Shown here: piece after piece, positions 1-7,441 of the stretch
How the letters are laid out: each line of letters begins with the position of its first letter
Position numbering within the stretch: position 1 is the first letter of the stretch
Origin: Nonomuraea ceibae
GTDB taxonomy: Bacteria; Actinomycetota; Actinomycetes; Streptosporangiales; Streptosporangiaceae
Direction: 5' to 3'
Assembly: GCF_019396325.1 (NCBI RefSeq)
Contig: NZ_JAHKRO010000093.1
Span: 1 to 35,613 of the forward strand
DNA length: 35,613 nucleotides
Program-made: the position numbers and the translations under genes
The notes under the pieces: generated by a model
Told to the model about the DNA's origin: nothing
Database searches by the model: none
The model's input: only the letters and a program-made list of their open reading frames with translations

Positions 1-306
1 GCCGGGGCCGCCCTGTGGGCGGCCGCCGAACCGGACAACATCGTCGCCGCCGTCGTCTCCCGCGGCGGCCGTCCCGACCTCGCCGGGCCGCGCCTGGCGT
101 CGGTACGGGCCCCGACGCTGCTCCTGGTGGGCGGCGCCGACGAGCCGGTGATCGAGCTGAACGAGGCCGCCCAGCGGGAGCTGAACGCCGAGAGCGAGCT
201 GCGGATCGTCCCCGGGGCCACCCACCTGTTCGAGGAGCCCGGGGCGCTCGAGACGGTCGCCGACCTGGCCCGCGACTGGTTCACCCGGCACTTCACCGGC
301 CGTTGA
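1..306 (+). CDS. alpha/beta hydrolase (dienelactone-hydrolase type), C-terminal part
   Basis: The window opens inside this gene, and frame 1 is open from base 1 to a TGA at 304-306 (101 residues). The fragment carries the last two elements of a serine hydrolase triad. APTLLLVGGADEPV is the usual strand-and-loop with the acid Asp, and PGATHLFEEPGALE is the loop with the catalytic His. The nucleophile Ser would lie upstream, outside the window. In actinomycetes this type is often a small hydrolase, or is fused behind a phosphoribosyltransferase domain; which applies here cannot be seen. Its end overlaps the end of the opposing GNAT gene by 14 bp. The family call is good; the substrate is unknown. 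Confidence 0.8.
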   Translation, partial: AGAALWAAAEPDNIVAAVVSRGGRPDLAGPRLASVRAPTLLLVGGADEPVIELNEAAQRELNAESELRIVPGATHLFEEPGALETVADLARDWFTRHFTGR

Positions 307-817
307 CCGGGCTCCAGGTGTATTCGACGACGTCCAGCTCGAACCCGGCGTTGAAGCGTTCCACGAACGCGCGGCCGGGCCTGCCGCCCATCCGCTCGTA
401 GAAGGCCCTGGCCGCGGCGTTGTCGCGCAGAACCTCCAGGTAGACGGTCTTGCCCGGGTGGTGCTCGGCGGCCCAGCCGAGCCCCCGGTCCACCAGCCGG
501 CGGCCCAGGCCGGACCGCTTGAGCGTGGGCCGCACGTGCAGGTTGTCCAGCAGCACCCGGCCGTCGCGCTCCGGCACCAGATACGCGAACGCGCTCACAC
601 CCGCCTCGTCCTCGGCCACCAGCAGGCAGGGCGGGTCACCGCCGTTGAGGTAAACCTCGCTCTCGGCCCTGGCCCGCCACAGCTCGCGATGGGTCGCGGG
701 CAGCGGCCCCTCCAGGTAGGACTCCGGCATGATCCCGGCATAGGCGGTGCGCCAGCTCTCGGTGTGGAGAGCCGCGATGGCGTCGGCATCGGCCGCGACG
801 CCCGTTCTGATGTTCAC
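293..817 (-). CDS. GNAT family N-acetyltransferase
   Basis: The 174-residue protein has the GNAT fold. Its N-terminus reads IRTGVAADADAIAALHTESW, motif A is LDNLHVRPTLKRSGLGRRLV with the acetyl-CoA pyrophosphate loop, and motif B is VLRDNAAARAFYERMG. The acyl acceptor is unknown. The start is GTG at 815-817. The reading frame stays open further upstream, but that part is the shadow of dedA in another frame and has no GNAT similarity. The gap to the dedA stop is only 11 nt, so the two are probably cotranscribed. No clear Shine-Dalgarno is seen before the GTG. It converges with, and slightly overlaps, the hydrolase. Confidence 0.85.
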   Translation of the reverse strand: MNIRTGVAADADAIAALHTESWRTAYAGIMPESYLEGPLPATHRELWRARAESEVYLNGGDPPCLLVAEDEAGVSAFAYLVPERDGRVLLDNLHVRPTLKRSGLGRRLVDRGLGWAAEHHPGKTVYLEVLRDNAAARAFYERMGGRPGRAFVERFNAGFELDVVEYTWSPVNGR

Positions 818-828
818 GGAAGCCGAGG

Positions 829-1446
829 CTACCGGCGGGCCCTGCGCCCCTCCGTCACCCGCTTCCACACGAACACCCCGACGGCCAGCACGATCAGCCC
901 GATGACCACGTACGTGAGAATGCCCACATACCGTTCGACCAGCGACCACTGCTCGCCCAGCAGGTAGCCGGCCATGACCAGGGCGGTGTTCCACAGGAAG
1001 CTGCCCAGCGTGGTGAACAGCGTGAACGCCGGCAGCGGCATCCGCTCCACGCCGGCCGGGATGGAGATCAGGCTGCGGAAGATCGGCACCATCCGCCCGA
1101 AGAACACCGTCTTGCGCCCGTGGCGTTCGAACCACGCCTCGGTCTTGCGCACGTCGTCGACCTTGACCAGCGGGACCTTCTCGGCCAGCGCGTGCATCCT
1201 GTCGCGCCCCAGGGCCGCGCCGATGCCGTACAGCGCGAGCGCGCCCGCCACCGACCCGACCGTCGTCCACACCAGCACCTGCCAGAGCACCAGCTCCCCC
1301 CGGCTCACCGTGAACCCGGCGAGCGGCAGGATCACCTCGCTCGGCACCGGCGGGAACAGGTTCTCCAGCGCGACGGCCAGGCCCGCCCCCGGCGCGCCCA
1401 GCGATTCCATCAGACCCGTGACCCAGTCGACGATCCCGTCTGCCAT
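829..1446 (-). CDS. DedA family membrane protein
   Basis: A 205-residue polytopic membrane protein of the DedA/SNARE-associated (VTT) family. It shows the conserved early segment NLFPPVPSEVILPLAG, the GRDRMHALAEK region, the FFGRMVPIFRSLISIPAG motif with its conserved arginines, and GSFLWNTALVMAGYLLG. A C-terminal hydrophobic helix is followed by a basic tail. DedA proteins are proposed to flip or move lipid carriers such as undecaprenyl phosphate, usually linked to proton motive force; the substrate here is not shown. The ATG at 1444-1446 is preceded by an AAGG-type ribosome site. It is likely the first gene of a two-gene unit with the downstream GNAT, and it is divergent from the biotin operon. 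Confidence 0.9.
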   Translation of the reverse strand: MADGIVDWVTGLMESLGAPGAGLAVALENLFPPVPSEVILPLAGFTVSRGELVLWQVLVWTTVGSVAGALALYGIGAALGRDRMHALAEKVPLVKVDDVRKTEAWFERHGRKTVFFGRMVPIFRSLISIPAGVERMPLPAFTLFTTLGSFLWNTALVMAGYLLGEQWSLVERYVGILTYVVIGLIVLAVGVFVWKRVTEGRRARR

Positions 1447-1584
1447 GCCTTGTCTCTAGCCCGTGGCGGCGTGCCTATGCGCTACATCTTCGGCCGGGCA
1501 ACGTTGTGGCAACCCTCCATAACCCCGGCGGACGTTCTGGTGTGGGATCGGACCCGGCAGCAAAAACCTAGCTGAGGAGCGGGA

Positions 1585-2178
1585 ATGTACCGATTGCGCC
1601 TCCCCATCGTGGACGTGGCCCGGGTGGCCGTCTTCGCCGCGCTGATCGCCGCGCTCGGCCTCGTCCCGGGGCTCAACCTGTTCGGCCCGGTGCCGATCAC
1701 GCTCCAGACGCTCGGCGTCATGCTCGCCGGGGCGATCCTCGGCTCCTGGCGGGCCGCCCTGGCGGTCGGCGTGTTCATCCTGCTGGTCGCGGCCGGGCTG
1801 CCGCTGCTGGCGGGCTTCCGCGGCGGGCTGGGGGTGTTCACCGGGCCGTCGGTCGGGTTCCTGCTCGGCTGGCTGCCCGGCGCCGCCCTCATCGGGTGGA
1901 TCGTCGAGCGCGGCGGGCGCTCCCCGGGCATCGGACGGCTGCTGGTAGCCTCCCTGGCCGGTGGCCTCGGGGTCGTCTATCTGGTGGGCATCCCGCTGTG
2001 GGCGCTCGTCGGCGGGCTGACGCTGGGGCAGGCGGCCCTGCTCACGCTGGGGTTCGTGCCGGGTGACGTGGCCAAGGCGGTGCTGACGGCGTTCGTGGCG
2101 CGCGGGACCCAGCGGGCCTACCCCGACGCGGTCCCGGCCGTGCACCGCGAACGGCTCCGAGCCGGAAAGGAACTCTGA
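1585..2178 (+). CDS. bioY: biotin ECF transporter substrate-binding protein BioY
   Basis: A 197-residue, about six-helix membrane protein of the BioY family, the biotin-specific S component of ECF transporters. Diagnostic segments are GPVPITLQTLGVMLAGAILG and the glycine-rich GFRGGLGVFTGPSVGFLLGW, followed by LTLGFVPGDVAKAVLTAFVA. A clear GAGGAG ribosome site at 1574-1579 fixes the ATG. It heads a five-gene run: the ligase starts 7 nt after its stop, and bioM and bioN close the operon, so the complete group II transporter is encoded here. The 138 bp upstream, shared with dedA, must hold both promoters. I see only a short GTTG-TGG-CAAC inverted repeat near 1503-1513, and no convincing BirA or BioQ site. 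Confidence 0.93.
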   Translation: MYRLRLPIVDVARVAVFAALIAALGLVPGLNLFGPVPITLQTLGVMLAGAILGSWRAALAVGVFILLVAAGLPLLAGFRGGLGVFTGPSVGFLLGWLPGAALIGWIVERGGRSPGIGRLLVASLAGGLGVVYLVGIPLWALVGGLTLGQAALLTLGFVPGDVAKAVLTAFVARGTQRAYPDAVPAVHRERLRAGKEL

Positions 2179-2185
2179 ACCTGGC

Positions 2186-3538
2186 ATGCCAGTCGCAGCA
2201 CAGGTATTGCGGCACGCCGCGTCCCGACCCGGCCGCCTCGCGCTGGCCGGGCCGTCGGGCGAGCTCTCCTACGGCGCCCTGGCCAGGCGGGCCGAACGGC
2301 TCGCCGCGGCCCTCGCCCCTCTCCCGGCAGGCGCCGCGACGCCTCTGGCCGTGATCCGCGCGACCGACCCCGTCGACCAGCTCACCGCCGTGCTGGCGGT
2401 CGACCTGCTCGGCGGGACGCCGCTGCTGTGCGACCCGGCCCGCGAGGCGCCGCCCGAGATCCCCGCGGCCCTCACCGTCGACGCCGTCCCGGCCCGCCTG
2501 CCGGACGCCGCCTTCACCGGCCGCCCGGCCCGGCCCGGCGACCTGGCCTGGGCCTGCTTAAGCTCGGGCAGCACCGGCCGCCCGCGCGCCGTGGTGCGCA
2601 CGCGCGGCTCGTGGACCGGCTCGTTCGAGCCGTTCAGCGAGCTCACCGGCATCACCGCCGACGACGTGGTGCTGGTGCCCGGGCCGCTGATCTCCTCCCT
2701 GTACGGGTTCGCGGCCGTGCACGCGCTGGCCGCCGGGGCGACGGCGCTGGTGCCCGGCCGCTGGTCGCCCGGCGCGCTGGCCGGGCAGCTCGCCCGCGCG
2801 ACGGCCGTGCACCTGGTGCCGCACCGGCTGCCCGAGCTGCTGGCCGCCCGGCCGGCGGCCAGCCCGCTGCGGGTGGCCGCCGTGGGCGGCGCGGCACTGG
2901 CCGAAGGGCTGCGCGAGCGCGCCGGGATACGGGTGGTGTCCTATTACGGGGCCACCGAGCTGTCGTTCGTGGCCGCGGACGCCGACGGCACCGGGCTGCG
3001 GCCGTTCCCCGGGGTGGAGATCGACGTCCGGGTCAAGCCGGGCCGCGACCTCGGCACCGTGTGGGCCCGCTCCCCCTGGCTGGCCGAGGGCTACGCGGCC
3101 GGGGCGAGCGGGCCGCTGCTCCGCGACGGCGACGGGTGGATGAGCGTCGGCGACCTGGCCGAGCCGTACCGGCCGGGAGAGTCGCTGCGGCTGCGCGGCC
3201 GGGGCGACGGCGCGATCCAGACCGGCGGGGCGACCGTGGTGCCCGAGGACGTCGAGGAGGTGCTGCGGGCCGTGCCCGGCGTGGGCGACATCGTGGTGAT
3301 CGGCTCGCCCCATCCCGACCTGGGCTCGGTCGTCACCGCGATCGTCGAGGCAGCCGGCGCGCCGCCGCCCAGGTCCGCGCTGGAGGCCGTCGCGCGCGGC
3401 GGGCTCGACCTGGCGCAGCGGCCCCGCCGCTGGTACGCGGTCCAGGAGCTGCCGCGCACCGCGACGGGCAAGCCGGCCCGCGCGCTCGTCGCCGCCCGGC
3501 TCGCCGACGGCGACCCGGCCCTGCGGCGGCTGTCCTGA
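2186..3538 (+). CDS. AMP-binding acyl-CoA ligase (YhfT-like), in biotin operon
   Basis: A 450-residue adenylate-forming enzyme, somewhat shorter than the usual 500-550. It has the phosphate loop SSGSTGRPRA (126-135), the A5 motif YYGATE (253-258), the A7 motif VGDLAE (321-326), the hinge LRGRGDGAIQTGG (336-348) and the A10 lysine in PRTATGKPAR (Lys429). All adenylation residues appear intact, so it should activate a carboxylic acid to an acyl-AMP and then an acyl-CoA. Its place between bioY and a thiolase matches the B. subtilis yhfU-yhfT-yhfS arrangement, where such a pair has been suggested to handle a biotin precursor; that role is inference. It starts 7 nt after bioY and its TGA overlaps the thiolase ATG (TGATG). 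Confidence 0.88.
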   Translation: MPVAAQVLRHAASRPGRLALAGPSGELSYGALARRAERLAAALAPLPAGAATPLAVIRATDPVDQLTAVLAVDLLGGTPLLCDPAREAPPEIPAALTVDAVPARLPDAAFTGRPARPGDLAWACLSSGSTGRPRAVVRTRGSWTGSFEPFSELTGITADDVVLVPGPLISSLYGFAAVHALAAGATALVPGRWSPGALAGQLARATAVHLVPHRLPELLAARPAASPLRVAAVGGAALAEGLRERAGIRVVSYYGATELSFVAADADGTGLRPFPGVEIDVRVKPGRDLGTVWARSPWLAEGYAAGASGPLLRDGDGWMSVGDLAEPYRPGESLRLRGRGDGAIQTGGATVVPEDVEEVLRAVPGVGDIVVIGSPHPDLGSVVTAIVEAAGAPPPRSALEAVARGGLDLAQRPRRWYAVQELPRTATGKPARALVAARLADGDPALRRLS

Positions 3539-4671
3539 TGGACGCGCCCGTGGTGGTGGCCGCGCGCCGGACGGCGATCGGGACGGCCGGGCACGCGTTC
3601 AAGGGCGTGGGCGCCGACCGGCTGGCCGCCCCGGTGATCGCGGCGGTCGTCCGCGACGCGGCCGGGCTCGGGCTGCCGGTGGACGACGTGATGCTGGGCA
3701 ACTGCATGGGTCCCGGCGGCAACCTGGCCAGGGTGTCGGCGCTGGGCGCCGGGCTGGGCCACGAGGTGCCGGGGGTCACGGTCGACCGGCAGTGCGGGAG
3801 CGGCCTGGCCGCCGTCCTGCTCGCCGGGCAGGCCGTACGGAGCGGTGAGGCGGAGCTCGTCGTGGCGGGCGGCGTCGAGAGCGCGTCCACCGCGCCGCTG
3901 CGCACCCGCCGTGGCGAGGCCGAGCCGTACGAGCGTGCGCCGTTTGCCCCCGACGGCCATCCCGACCCGGAGATGGGCGCGGCGGCCGAGGCGCTGGGCG
4001 TGGCCAGGGGCGTCGAGCGGGACCGGCAGGACCGCTACGCGCTGGCAAGCCACGCCAAGGCGGTGGCCGCGCGGGAGGCGGGCCGGTTCGCGGCGGAGAT
4101 CGTTCCCGTCGAGGGGCGCGACAGCGACCAGCGGCCCCGGCTGCTGCGCGAGGGGTCGCTGGGGCGGCTGCCGGCGGCGTTCGTGCCGGGCGGCGCGGTG
4201 ACGGCCGGCAACTCGGCGCCCAACAGCGACGGCGCCGCCGCGGTCGCCGTCGTGCCGGAACGGCTGCGGGCCGGGCTGCCCGGGCTGCGGCTGGTGGCCG
4301 GGACCGTCACCGGATGCGATCCGGCGCTGCCCGGATGGGGGCCGGTGCCCGCCGTCCGCCGCCTGCTCGCCCGTACCGGGGTGCCGATGGAGCAGGTCGC
4401 GGCGGTGGAGATCGTGGAGGCGTTCGCGGCGCAGACGCTGGCGGTGACCGACGCGCTGGGGCTCGACCCGCTCGGCGCCGACGCCGGGCGGGTGTGCGCC
4501 GACGGCGGCGCGCTCGCGCTCGGGCACCCGTGGGGGGCGAGCGGGGCGGTCGTGGTGACGCGGCTGTTCACGCGGCTCGTCCGGGCGGGCGCGCCGGCGG
4601 GGACGCTCGGGCTGGCGACGGCGGCGGTCGGCGGCGGGCTCGGGGTCGCCGCCCTGTTCGAGGTGGTGTGA
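3538..4671 (+). CDS. thiolase-family protein (YhfS-like) with altered catalytic residues
   Basis: A 377-residue thiolase fold, close to normal length. The acylated cysteine is present in DRQCGSG (Cys86) and the His motif is present in GGALALGHPWGASGA (His330). Two conserved positions differ. The usual NEAFA motif reads VEAFA (Val293 for Asn), and the C-terminal CxGGG motif reads AVGGG, with Ala363 where the acid/base cysteine should be. Ordinary thiolysis or Claisen condensation needs that second cysteine, so the chemistry may differ, for example acyl transfer or decarboxylative condensation. The start is the ATG in TGATG overlapping the ligase stop. The frame is open far upstream, but that is the shadow of the ligase. 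bioM starts directly at the next base. Confidence 0.88.
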   Translation: MDAPVVVAARRTAIGTAGHAFKGVGADRLAAPVIAAVVRDAAGLGLPVDDVMLGNCMGPGGNLARVSALGAGLGHEVPGVTVDRQCGSGLAAVLLAGQAVRSGEAELVVAGGVESASTAPLRTRRGEAEPYERAPFAPDGHPDPEMGAAAEALGVARGVERDRQDRYALASHAKAVAAREAGRFAAEIVPVEGRDSDQRPRLLREGSLGRLPAAFVPGGAVTAGNSAPNSDGAAAVAVVPERLRAGLPGLRLVAGTVTGCDPALPGWGPVPAVRRLLARTGVPMEQVAAVEIVEAFAAQTLAVTDALGLDPLGADAGRVCADGGALALGHPWGASGAVVVTRLFTRLVRAGAPAGTLGLATAAVGGGLGVAALFEVV

Positions 4672-5346
4672 ATGATCGACCTGGCTGACGTGCACGTCCG
4701 GCTCGGGCAGCGCGACGTGCTGCGCGGCATCACCGCCACGCTCGCGGAGCGGCGGATCGGCGTGGCCGGCGCCAACGGCTCCGGCAAGAGCACCCTGGCC
4801 CGGCTGTTCAACGGGCTGGCGCTGCCCTCGTCCGGCACCGTGACCGTGCTCGGCGAGGACACGCGGCGGCACGCGGCGCGGATCCGGCGGCGGGTGGGGT
4901 TCCTGTTCACCGATCCGGACGCGCAGATCGTGATGCCGACCGTGGCCGAGGACGTGGCGTTCTCGCTGCGCCGCCACAAGCTGCCGGCCGCCGAGGTGAC
5001 GCGGCGGGTGTCGGCCGTGCTGGCCCGCTACGGGCTCGACGGACACGCCGACCACCCGGCCCACCAGCTCTCCGGCGGGCAGAAGCAGTTGCTGGCGCTC
5101 TGCTCGGTCCTGGTGCTGGAGCCGGAGATCCTGATCATGGACGAGCCCACGACGCTGCTCGACCTGCGCCACTCCCGGCTGGTCGCCGAGGTGCTGCGCG
5201 AGCTGCCGATGCAGGTGATCGTGGTGACGCACGACCTGCCGCTGCTCGACGGGTTCGACCGGGTGCTGGTGCTGGACGAGGGCCGGATCGTGGCCGACGC
5301 CACCCCCGAGTCGGCGCTCGGCCACTACCGGAAGCTCATGGCGTGA
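4672..5346 (+). CDS. bioM: biotin ECF transporter ATPase BioM (EcfA)
   Basis: A 224-residue ABC ATPase with every nucleotide-binding element: Walker A GANGSGKST (33-41), the Q-loop region TDPDAQIVMPT that is typical of ECF A components, signature LSGGQKQ (133-139), Walker B ILIMDEP (153-159), and the H-loop VVTHD (184-188). The short length and the LFNGLALPSSGTV segment are typical of EcfA/CbiO/BioM proteins. It powers biotin uptake by BioY with BioN. Its ATG follows the thiolase TGA without a gap, and its own stop overlaps the bioN GTG (GTGA), so translational coupling runs through the operon. A single ATPase gene is present, so it probably works as a homodimer. Confidence 0.93.
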   Translation: MIDLADVHVRLGQRDVLRGITATLAERRIGVAGANGSGKSTLARLFNGLALPSSGTVTVLGEDTRRHAARIRRRVGFLFTDPDAQIVMPTVAEDVAFSLRRHKLPAAEVTRRVSAVLARYGLDGHADHPAHQLSGGQKQLLALCSVLVLEPEILIMDEPTTLLDLRHSRLVAEVLRELPMQVIVVTHDLPLLDGFDRVLVLDEGRIVADATPESALGHYRKLMA

Positions 5347-5957
5347 GCGGCGCGACCGGCCTGGCCGGCATCTACGTGCCCGGGAGCTCGCCGCTGCACC
5401 GGCTGCCGGTGGGCGTCAAGCTGCTGGGCCTGGCGGTGTGCTGCACGGTGCTCGTGCTGCTGCGCTCCCCGTGGGCGATGGGGGCGGCGGCGCTGGTGAC
5501 CGCCGGGCTCTACGCGCTGTCCGGGGTGGGCGCGGCGGCGGCCTGGGCGCAGATCCGGCCGGTGCGCTGGTTCGCGGTGGCGCTGTTCGCCGTGCAGTGG
5601 GTGATGGCGGGGCTGCCGACGGCGGCGATGCTCACGTCCAGGCTGGTCCTGGCTGTGGCCCTGGCGGCGCTGGTCACGCTCACCACCCGCACCTCCGCCA
5701 TGCTGGCGACGCTGGAACGCGGCCTGCGGCCGGCCCGGCGGCTCGGCGTCGACCCGTTCCGGCTGTCGCTGCTGCTGTCGCTGACCATCAGGACCGTGCC
5801 GGTGATGGCCGGGCTGGCGGTCCGGGTCAGGGAGGCCCAGCGGGCGCGGGGGGTCGAGTGGAGCCTGCGCGCGTTCGCGGTGCCGCTGGTCGTCAGCGCG
5901 CTGCGGCACGCCGACGCCCTGGGCGAGGCGCTCAGCGCGCGCGGCCTCGACGACTGA
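5343..5957 (+). CDS. bioN: biotin ECF transporter transmembrane protein BioN (EcfT)
   Basis: A 204-residue membrane protein of the EcfT family with several hydrophobic helices. It carries both Ala-Arg-Gly coupling motifs, in EAQRARGVE (168-170) and LSARGLDD (199-201); these contact the ATPase grooves in ECF transporters. The second ARG motif lies four residues from the C-terminus. The start is GTG at 5343 inside the GTGA overlap with bioM, so the gene relies on coupling. It is the last gene of the operon. Its TGA abuts the stop of the convergent MarR gene, forming TGATCA at 5955-5960, and no separate terminator hairpin is obvious there. Confidence 0.92.
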   Translation: MSGATGLAGIYVPGSSPLHRLPVGVKLLGLAVCCTVLVLLRSPWAMGAAALVTAGLYALSGVGAAAAWAQIRPVRWFAVALFAVQWVMAGLPTAAMLTSRLVLAVALAALVTLTTRTSAMLATLERGLRPARRLGVDPFRLSLLLSLTIRTVPVMAGLAVRVREAQRARGVEWSLRAFAVPLVVSALRHADALGEALSARGLDD

Positions 5958-6458
5958 TCAGTCGATCGCGGTGTCCCCGAGCGACTCCAGCAGCCCGCGC
6001 AGCAGGGCGACGAACGTGTCGCGGTCGGCCGGGGCCAGGCCGGACAGCAGGCGGGCCTCGTTCGCGACGTGCTCGACCAGGACCTTGTCGACGAGCTCCA
6101 GCCCGCGCGGGGTGAGCCTGATGCGGACCGAGCGCCGGTCCTCCACGTCGCGCACCCGCTCGACCAGGCCCTTGGCCTCCATCTTGTCGATCCGGTTGGT
6201 GATCGCGCCCGAGGTCACCATCGCCGCCTTGAGCAGCGTCCCGGCGCTCAGCTCGTACGGGGCGCCGGAGCGGCGCAGCGTGGCCAGCACGTCGAACTCG
6301 AAGCTCTCCAGCCCGTGCGCGCCGAACACCTCCTTGATCCCGCGCTCCAGCAGGCGCGACAGCCGCGACACCCGGCCGATGACCTCCATCGGCCACACGT
6401 CCACGTCCGGCCGCTCGCGCCGCCACTGAGCGGTGACCGCGTCCACCGCGTCGCCCAT
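5958..6458 (-). CDS. MarR family transcriptional regulator
   Basis: A 166-residue winged-helix protein. The core runs FEFDVLATLRRSG, then LLKAAMVTSGAITNRIDKMEAKGLVER (recognition helix) and the wing VRDVEDRRSVRIRLTPRGLEL, a standard MarR layout with dimerizing helices at both ends. It is divergent from an EamA exporter. The 92 bp between them hold two copies of a palindrome, each over one promoter, so it very probably represses itself and the exporter and is released by a small ligand. The length is normal. The stop abuts that of bioN. The ATG at 6456-6458 is about 11 nt downstream of the predicted transcription start. Confidence 0.92.
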   Translation of the reverse strand: MGDAVDAVTAQWRRERPDVDVWPMEVIGRVSRLSRLLERGIKEVFGAHGLESFEFDVLATLRRSGAPYELSAGTLLKAAMVTSGAITNRIDKMEAKGLVERVRDVEDRRSVRIRLTPRGLELVDKVLVEHVANEARLLSGLAPADRDTFVALLRGLLESLGDTAID

Positions 6459-6468
6459 CTGGTAATCC

Positions 6469-6482
6469 TCTCAACATTAAGA
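6469..6482. promoter_or_regulatory. probable MarR operator, marR-proximal copy
   Basis: TCTCAACATTAAGA matches the core of the perfect palindrome at 6514-6529 in 12 of 14 bases. It overlaps the -10 element and likely start of the marR promoter on the minus strand. The centres of the two copies are 46 bp apart. Confidence 0.65.
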
Positions 6483-6504
6483 GACTTGACGTTCGCTGAA
6501 TCAA
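6476..6504 (-). promoter_or_regulatory. predicted marR promoter
   Basis: On the minus strand, TTGATT (6499-6504) and CTTAAT (6476-6481) are separated by 17 bp. The -10 lies inside the marR-proximal operator copy, as expected for autorepression. Confidence 0.55.
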
Positions 6505-6515
6505 TGTGTTGTTAT
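6486..6515 (+). promoter_or_regulatory. predicted promoter of the EamA exporter gene
   Basis: TTGACG (6486-6491) and TGTTAT (6510-6515) are separated by 18 bp. The expected start near 6522 falls in the centre of the perfect palindrome at 6514-6529. Confidence 0.6.
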
Positions 6516-6529
6516 CTCAACGTTGAGAT
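6514..6529. promoter_or_regulatory. probable MarR operator, perfect 16-bp palindrome
   Basis: ATCTCAACGTTGAGAT is its own reverse complement over 16 bp. It overlaps the -10 end and transcription start of the exporter promoter, a typical site for MarR repression. Confidence 0.75.
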
Positions 6530-6550
6530 TATCAATGAGGAGGGAACGTC

Positions 6551-7435
6551 ATGGCAACCATCGCCGCGCCGGCGACCGTCCACCCGGGCCGCGTCGGCGA
6601 CCTCGTGCTGGCCGCCCTCGCCCCGATGAGCTGGGGCACCACCTACGTCGTGACCACCACGCTGCTGCCCCCCGACCGGCCGCTGCTCGCCGCCACCCTG
6701 CGCGCCCTCCCCGCCGGGCTCGTGCTCCTCGCCGTCGCCCGGCGCCTGCCCACCGGCTCGTGGTGGTGGAAGTCCGCGGTGCTCGGCATGCTGAACTTCG
6801 GGGCGTTCTTCCCCCTGCTGTTCTTCGGCGCCTACCGGCTGCCCGGCGGCGTCGCCGCCACCATCGGGTCCGTGCAACCGCTGGTCGTGGCGCTGCTGTC
6901 GATCCTCGTCCTGTCCGCCCGCCCCGCCAGGGCCGTCCTGTACGCCGCCCTGGCCGGCACCGGCGGCGTGGCCCTGCTGACGCTCACCTCCGAGGCCCGG
7001 CTCGACCCGCTCGGCGTCCTCGCCATGCTGGCCGCCACCTCCCTCATGGGCCTGGCCATCGTGCTGGCCAAGAAATGGGGACGGCCCGAGTCGCCGCTCG
7101 TCATGACCGGCTGGCAGCTCACCATCGGCGGCCTGGCCATCGCGCCGCTCACCCTGGCCGTCGAGGGGCTGCCCGCCACCCTCACCGGGCCCAACCTGCT
7201 CGGCTTCGCCTACCTGGGCGTGTTCGGCACCGCGATCGCGTACGCGCTGTGGTTCCGCGGGATCGACCGGCTCGCGCCCACCTCCGTGTCGCTGCTCGGC
7301 CTCACCAACCCGCTCGTGGCCACCGTCGCCGGGCTCGCCGTGCTCGGCCAGACGCTCAACGGCTGGCAGATAGCCGGCTTCGTCCTCGCGCTCGGCGCGC
7401 TCGTCGCCGGTCAGACCTTCGCCAGGAAGTCCTGA
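6551..7435 (+). CDS. EamA/DMT family transporter
   Basis: A 294-residue membrane protein with the two-fold repeated EamA (drug/metabolite transporter) architecture and about ten hydrophobic segments. Typical stretches are APMSWGTTYVVTT near the N-terminus, GVAATIGSVQPLVVALLS closing the first half, and a second half ending in TSVSLLGLTNPLVATVAGLAVLGQ. It probably exports a small metabolite or toxic compound across the plasma membrane. A strong AGGAGGG ribosome site at about 6538-6544 sets the ATG. It is controlled by the divergent MarR gene through the two operators. It converges with the phosphotransferase gene after a 6-bp gap. Confidence 0.9.
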   Translation: MATIAAPATVHPGRVGDLVLAALAPMSWGTTYVVTTTLLPPDRPLLAATLRALPAGLVLLAVARRLPTGSWWWKSAVLGMLNFGAFFPLLFFGAYRLPGGVAATIGSVQPLVVALLSILVLSARPARAVLYAALAGTGGVALLTLTSEARLDPLGVLAMLAATSLMGLAIVLAKKWGRPESPLVMTGWQLTIGGLAIAPLTLAVEGLPATLTGPNLLGFAYLGVFGTAIAYALWFRGIDRLAPTSVSLLGLTNPLVATVAGLAVLGQTLNGWQIAGFVLALGALVAGQTFARKS

Positions 7436-7441
7436 GAACGC

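Noticed and set aside
1490..1525. Biotin repressor (BirA or BioQ) site before bioY
   Set aside because: Only a 4-bp-arm inverted repeat is present, far from the known consensus sequences.
2428..3537. Long upstream extension of the thiolase frame
   Set aside because: It is the out-of-frame shadow of the acyl ligase: arginine-rich, with no domain.
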